DNA from: Oscillospiraceae bacterium
GTDB lineage: Bacteria; Bacillota; Clostridia; Oscillospirales; Oscillospiraceae
Assembly: GCA_017439425.1 (NCBI GenBank)
Contig: JAFSJE010000084.1
Coordinates: forward strand, 1-41,455
DNA: 41,455 nt
Reading direction: 5' to 3'
The notes under the pieces were generated by a model. That model searched no databases. It worked only from the letters and a program-made list of their open reading frames with translations, and had not been told where the DNA came from. The number at the start of each line of letters is the position of its first letter. Position 1 is the first letter of the stretch. Both the position numbers and the translations under genes were made by a program. This document shows positions 38,062-41,455 of the stretch, piece after piece.

Positions 38062-39810
38062 ATGGATTTATTCAGGCGCTTTCTTAACTATTACAAGCCC
38101 CACAAGCTTATGCTGGCCGGCGATATGCTCGCCTCGCTCTTTATAAGCGTTATCGGCATGGTCTACCCGGTTATGACCCGCAATATGCTCAATATCTACA
38201 TACCCGAGAGGCAGTACGCCGCCATCGTCATTTCCGGCGTTTCGGTGCTCGTGCTCTACACTATCCGTATGCTCCTCAGGTACTTCGTGCAGTATTACGG
38301 CCACGTCATTGGCGTGCGCATGCAGAGTCAGATGCGGCGCGACCTTTTCTCTCACCTCCAGCGCCTGCCCTACTCGTTCTACGACAATCACGAGACCGGG
38401 CGCATTATGACGAGGATAACGAGCGACCTTTTTGAGGTCGCGGAGCTTGCGCACCACGGCCCCGAGAACCTGCTCATCAGCAGCGTTATGATAATCCTCT
38501 CGTTTACCTACCTCGCCTCCATAGACTGGGTGCTGACGCTCATAATCTTCGCCTGCGTGCCCATCCTCGTTTTCGTGTCGGTACACTACCGCAAGGGCAT
38601 GAAAAAGGCTTTCGACGACCGCCGCAGGTCCAACGCGACAATAAACGCCGCGGTCGAATCCTCCGTCACCGGCATCCGCGTCACAAAGGCGTTCGTCAAC
38701 TCTGAGACCGAGGTCAGAAAGTTCAAGGTCGGCGACGATCAGTTCGTCTCCGCCTCGCGCGCCGCCTACAAGGCGATGGCGAAGTTTCACTCCTCGACCT
38801 CGTTTGTGACAGATATTTTCAACGTCTTTATCCTCATTGCAGGCGGTCTTTTTCTCTACGCCGGGCGCATCACCTTCGGGGATTATTCGACCTTCATCGT
38901 ATCGGTCAACCTCTTTATAAACCCGGTCACGACGCTCATTCAGTTTATGGAGCAGTTCCAGAACGGCGTGAGCGGTTTTCGGCGCTTTGCAGAGATCATG
39001 GATGAGAAGCCCGAGGAGGACGCGCCGGGCGCCGAGCCTCTGACTAACGTCAGAGGTGAGATAGAATTCCGCGACGTAAGCTACTCCTATAACGGCTCGC
39101 GCGAGGTGCTTCGAGGCATAAATCTGCACATCGAGCCGGGCAAAAAGCTCGCCCTCGTCGGCCCCTCCGGCGGCGGCAAGACCACGCTTTGCCACCTTCT
39201 GCCGAACTTTTACAAGCTCCCGAACGGCGGCGGAGATATCCTCATCGACGGCAAGAGCCTCAGAACCCTCACGATGGACTCTGTGCGCCGTCAGATAGGC
39301 ATAGTACAGCAGGACGTTTTCCTCTTCTCCGGCACTGTGCGCGAGAACATTCTCTATGGCAGACCGGACGCTACCGAGGCGGAGATAATCGCCGCGGCGA
39401 AGCGCGCTAACATACACGACGATATAATGGCGCTCGAGGAGGGCTATGATACGCCCATCGGCGAGCGCGGAGTAAAGCTCTCCGGCGGTCAGAAGCAGCG
39501 CATGAGCATTGCGCGCGTATTCCTCAAGGACCCGGCGATACTCATTCTCGACGAGGCAACGAGCGCGCTTGACAACACCACCGAAATGCTCATTCAGGAG
39601 TCGCTCGACGAGCTCATGAAGGGCCGCACCGCCATAGTAGTCGCCCACCGCCTCAGTACCATCCGCGGTGCAGACGAGATAGCGGTTGTCACCGGCGGAA
39701 AAATCGTAGAGCGCGGAAGCCACAGCGAGCTGATGGCGCAGGGCGGCGTCTACTCTCAGCTCTACGAGCTCCAATTCAGAGGTCTGGAGGAGAGGTTGTT
39801 AAGTAGCTGA
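38062..39810 (+). CDS. ABC exporter, fused permease-ATPase (MsbA/ABCB type)
   Basis: 582 aa half-transporter that would work as a homodimer, or with a partner outside the window. Six membrane helices (about 15-305), then the ATPase: Walker A GPSGGGKTT (367-375), Q-loop GIVQQDVFLFSG, signature LSGGQKQR (473-480), Walker B ILILDEATSALD (493-504), and switch His in AHRLS (528-532). All ATPase residues are intact. The substrate (lipid, peptide or drug) cannot be inferred. There is no terminator before the IS607-type element downstream. Confidence 0.94.
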   Translation: MDLFRRFLNYYKPHKLMLAGDMLASLFISVIGMVYPVMTRNMLNIYIPERQYAAIVISGVSVLVLYTIRMLLRYFVQYYGHVIGVRMQSQMRRDLFSHLQRLPYSFYDNHETGRIMTRITSDLFEVAELAHHGPENLLISSVMIILSFTYLASIDWVLTLIIFACVPILVFVSVHYRKGMKKAFDDRRRSNATINAAVESSVTGIRVTKAFVNSETEVRKFKVGDDQFVSASRAAYKAMAKFHSSTSFVTDIFNVFILIAGGLFLYAGRITFGDYSTFIVSVNLFINPVTTLIQFMEQFQNGVSGFRRFAEIMDEKPEEDAPGAEPLTNVRGEIEFRDVSYSYNGSREVLRGINLHIEPGKKLALVGPSGGGKTTLCHLLPNFYKLPNGGGDILIDGKSLRTLTMDSVRRQIGIVQQDVFLFSGTVRENILYGRPDATEAEIIAAAKRANIHDDIMALEEGYDTPIGERGVKLSGGQKQRMSIARVFLKDPAILILDEATSALDNTTEMLIQESLDELMKGRTAIVVAHRLSTIRGADEIAVVTGGKIVERGSHSELMAQGGVYSQLYELQFRGLEERLLSS

Positions 39811-39840
39811 TATTTTGACAAACAGACTGTAATGTGATAA

Positions 39841-39878
39841 ATGTGTTCACGATGAAAGGATGAATCACATGAACACAT
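39841..39878. promoter_or_regulatory. Inverted repeat over the tnpA start
   Basis: ATGTGTTCA (39841-39849) and TGAACACAT (39870-39878) are perfect inverted repeats; a longer imperfect repeat (AATGTGATAA.. with ..ATCAAACATT) surrounds them. It may be the TnpA binding site at the element end or an autoregulatory operator. Confidence 0.5.
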
Positions 39879-40519
39879 CAAACATTACGAATTACAAGCC
39901 TTCCGATTTTGCAAAGCTGTTGGGGGTATCTGTAAAGACGCTCCAACGTTGGGACAGAGAAGGAATACTTAAGGCATATCGAACTCCGACAGATAGGCGG
40001 TTTTACACTTACGACCAATATCTTCAATTTAAAGGAGTTGGGAAAGAGGATGATACCAGATTGGTTGTTATCTATGCAAGGGTATCGACTCGAGGGCAAA
40101 AAGACGATTTGAAGAATCAAGTATCATTTTTGCAAACTTTTTGCAATACCAGAGGCATCATCGTAGACCAATGTATTGAAGATTATGGGAGTGGCCTAAA
40201 CTACAATCGAAAAAGATGGAATGAACTTTTGACACAGGTGATGGAACGTAAGGTAAAAACCATTGTCGTAGCACACAAAGACAGGTTTATCCGATTCGGT
40301 TATGATTGGTTTGAATCGTTTTGCGAAAGGTTTGATACTTCGATTCTTGTTGTGAATAACGAAGATTTGTCCCCGCAAGAGGAGCTTGTAGAAGACATTG
40401 TGTCGATACTTCATGTGTTTAGCTGCCGATTGCATGGACTGCGTAAGTACAAGAAACTGATAAAGGAGGACGAGGACATTGCTGAAGAGCTACAAGACGG
40501 AACTCGCCCCAACAAATGA
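39869..40519 (+). CDS. tnpA: IS607-type serine recombinase TnpA
   Basis: 216 aa from the ATG at 39869; AAAGGA (39855-39860) is 8 nt away from it but touches the in-frame ATG at 39860. N-terminal MerR-like helix-turn-helix (YKPSDFAKLLGVSVKTLQRWDREGILKAYRTPTDRRFYT), then the resolvase catalytic domain with YARVSTRGQKDD (catalytic Ser73), DYGSGLNYNRKRW and VVAHKDRFIRFGYDWFE. This is the domain order unique to IS607 transposases, which excise the element as a circle. Confidence 0.96.
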   Translation: MNTSNITNYKPSDFAKLLGVSVKTLQRWDREGILKAYRTPTDRRFYTYDQYLQFKGVGKEDDTRLVVIYARVSTRGQKDDLKNQVSFLQTFCNTRGIIVDQCIEDYGSGLNYNRKRWNELLTQVMERKVKTIVVAHKDRFIRFGYDWFESFCERFDTSILVVNNEDLSPQEELVEDIVSILHVFSCRLHGLRKYKKLIKEDEDIAEELQDGTRPNK

Positions 40520-41455
40520 GCAAGCGGAGCAGATACGCCGCACAATAGGCGTTTGCCGATATGTCTATAATCTCTATCTCGCCACAAACAATGAGAGGCA
40601 CAAGATTGGCGAGAAGTTTCTGTCTGGCATGGATTTCTCCAAATGGTTAAACAATGAGTATATCCATCAAAATCCAGACAAGGCATGGATTAAGCAGGTC
40701 AGCAGCAAATCGGTAAAGAAGTCCATCATGGATGCAGAAAGCGGATACAAGAAATTTTTCAAAGGGCTTGCGCGATATCCTCAGTTCAAACGCAAAGGCA
40801 CCGACGACCCAAAGATGTACTTTGTTAAGACGGATGCGAAAACTATTATTCACTGTGAACGACACAGGATTAAGATACCGACGCTCGACTGGGTGCGGAT
40901 TAAAGAGTATGGCTATATCCCGACAAACTGCACCATCAAGAGTGGTACGGTGTCTATCCATGCTGGGCGGTACTTTGTATCGGCGCTGGTAGAAGTGCCG
41001 GATGTGGAACCGCAAGAACCGCAGACTGACGGCATCGGCATTGACCTCGGAATCAAGGAATTTGCGACTGTCAGCAACGAGACAACCTATAAAAATATCA
41101 ATAAAACGGAAGAAGTACGGCGGCTTGAGAAGAAACTCCGCCGTGAACAACGTAGTCTTTCGAGGAAGTACGAAAGCCTGAAATCAAGAAATAAAATTAT
41201 GAAAGGAGAAGCTACTCGACAGAACATCCAAAAGCAACAGCTAAAGGTGCAGAGAATTTACTACCGATTAAACTGCATCAGAGCCGATTACATCAACAAA
41301 ACGATTGCTGAAACGGTGAAAACCAAGCCGGAGTACATAGCTATCGAGGATTTGAACGTAAGCGGCATGATGAAGAACCGGCATCTTTCAAAAGCAGTGG
41401 CGAACCAGAAGTTTTACGAGTTCCACACAAAACTGGCAATGAAATGCCACGAAAA
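40479..41455 (+). CDS. tnpB: TnpB RNA-guided nuclease, partial (3' end outside window)
   Basis: At least 325 aa, from a TTG at 40479 that is 8 nt after AAAGGAGG and overlaps tnpA by 41 nt. N-terminal helix-turn-helix and OB-like parts, then the RuvC-like nuclease: GIGIDLGIKEFA with catalytic Asp189, a long Lys/Arg-rich bridge (212-265), and YIAIEDLNVSGMMKN with catalytic Glu290. The third RuvC acid and zinc finger lie beyond the window. TnpB uses a reRNA from the element's right end, also outside, to cut DNA and retain the transposon. Confidence 0.94.
   Translation, partial: MLKSYKTELAPTNEQAEQIRRTIGVCRYVYNLYLATNNERHKIGEKFLSGMDFSKWLNNEYIHQNPDKAWIKQVSSKSVKKSIMDAESGYKKFFKGLARYPQFKRKGTDDPKMYFVKTDAKTIIHCERHRIKIPTLDWVRIKEYGYIPTNCTIKSGTVSIHAGRYFVSALVEVPDVEPQEPQTDGIGIDLGIKEFATVSNETTYKNINKTEEVRRLEKKLRREQRSLSRKYESLKSRNKIMKGEATRQNIQKQQLKVQRIYYRLNCIRADYINKTIAETVKTKPEYIAIEDLNVSGMMKNRHLSKAVANQKFYEFHTKLAMKCHE

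Larger units (their letters stand above)
39831..41455 (+). mobile_element. IS607-family insertion element, right end outside the window
   Basis: A serine-recombinase tnpA and an overlapping tnpB in the order and spacing of IS607 elements. The DNA is clearly more AT-rich than the flanking genes, as expected for recent transfer. The left boundary is placed between the ABC gene stop (39810) and the palindromic tnpA leader (39831 onward); the exact end is uncertain. Confidence 0.85.

Noticed and set aside
38068-39774. A 568-codon open frame antisense to the ABC exporter
   Set aside because: It mirrors a gene with complete ABC motifs. Long antisense frames are common in GC-rich DNA, and this one has no recognisable domain or ribosome binding site.
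1-41455. CRISPR array, rRNA or tRNA genes, prophage
   Set aside because: No series of regularly spaced short repeats, no tRNA cloverleaf or rRNA sequence, and no phage structural genes were seen. The tandem repeat at 10859-11288 has a 174-bp period and is not CRISPR-like.

Overview
The window looks like chromosomal DNA of a GC-rich, spore-forming member of the Clostridia, probably an uncultured Oscillospirales-type gut bacterium. The evidence is indirect: a SleB-type cortex hydrolase and CotF-type coat proteins, two rubrerythrins, families typical of Clostridia (DUF3048, DUF4364, DUF3793, DUF4317, YlxR, YlxQ, YhaO/YhaN, YjzC), a CIRCE operator and strong AGGAGG ribosome binding sites. No rRNA or tRNA gene was seen.

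Layout. 1-292: a fold-back sequence, then the remnant of a PutP-type symporter tail and its terminator. 293-5000: DUF3048 protein, DUF4364 protein and a lipoprotein type I pullulanase. 5030-8475: repeat copy A; nagB preceded by a glmS-type ribozyme; an ExbB/ExbD-like three-gene operon; a CIRCE-controlled Hsp20. 8488-13236: SPFH and NfeD proteins, SleB-like hydrolase, prfB with its 3' end present three times, and a metallophosphoesterase. 13358-19115: rubrerythrin, a TagA/tmk/DJ-1/mltG run, purine nucleoside phosphorylase and spore coat proteins. 19174-26814: the classical rimP-nusA-ylxR-ylxQ-infB-rbfA-nrnA-truB-ribF cluster on the minus strand, interrupted by repeat copy B. 26980-34279: an EEP-family phosphatase/nuclease, an unassigned protein, YdeI-like protein, SpoU methyltransferase, a second rubrerythrin and the YhaO/YhaN pair. 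34315-39810: repeat copy C, a DUF3793-flavodoxin operon, YjzC-like protein, SGNH hydrolase, DUF4317 protein and an ABC exporter. 39831-41455: an IS607-type transposon carrying tnpA and a tnpB that runs off the window.

Three observations stand out. (1) A roughly 160-bp hairpin-rich element occurs three times. Each copy lies between two near-identical copies of a transcription-terminator hairpin that is specific to that locus; only the hairpin farther from the gene keeps a T-rich tail. The internal stems show compensatory changes. This looks like a small mobile element that targets intrinsic terminators. (2) A glmS-type self-cleaving ribozyme precedes nagB (deaminase) rather than glmS (synthase), which suggests that NagB makes glucosamine-6-phosphate here. 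(3) The last 82 bp of prfB are repeated twice downstream, each time separated by a hairpin module of about 92 bp.

All product names come from reading the translations and recalling family motifs; no database search was run.
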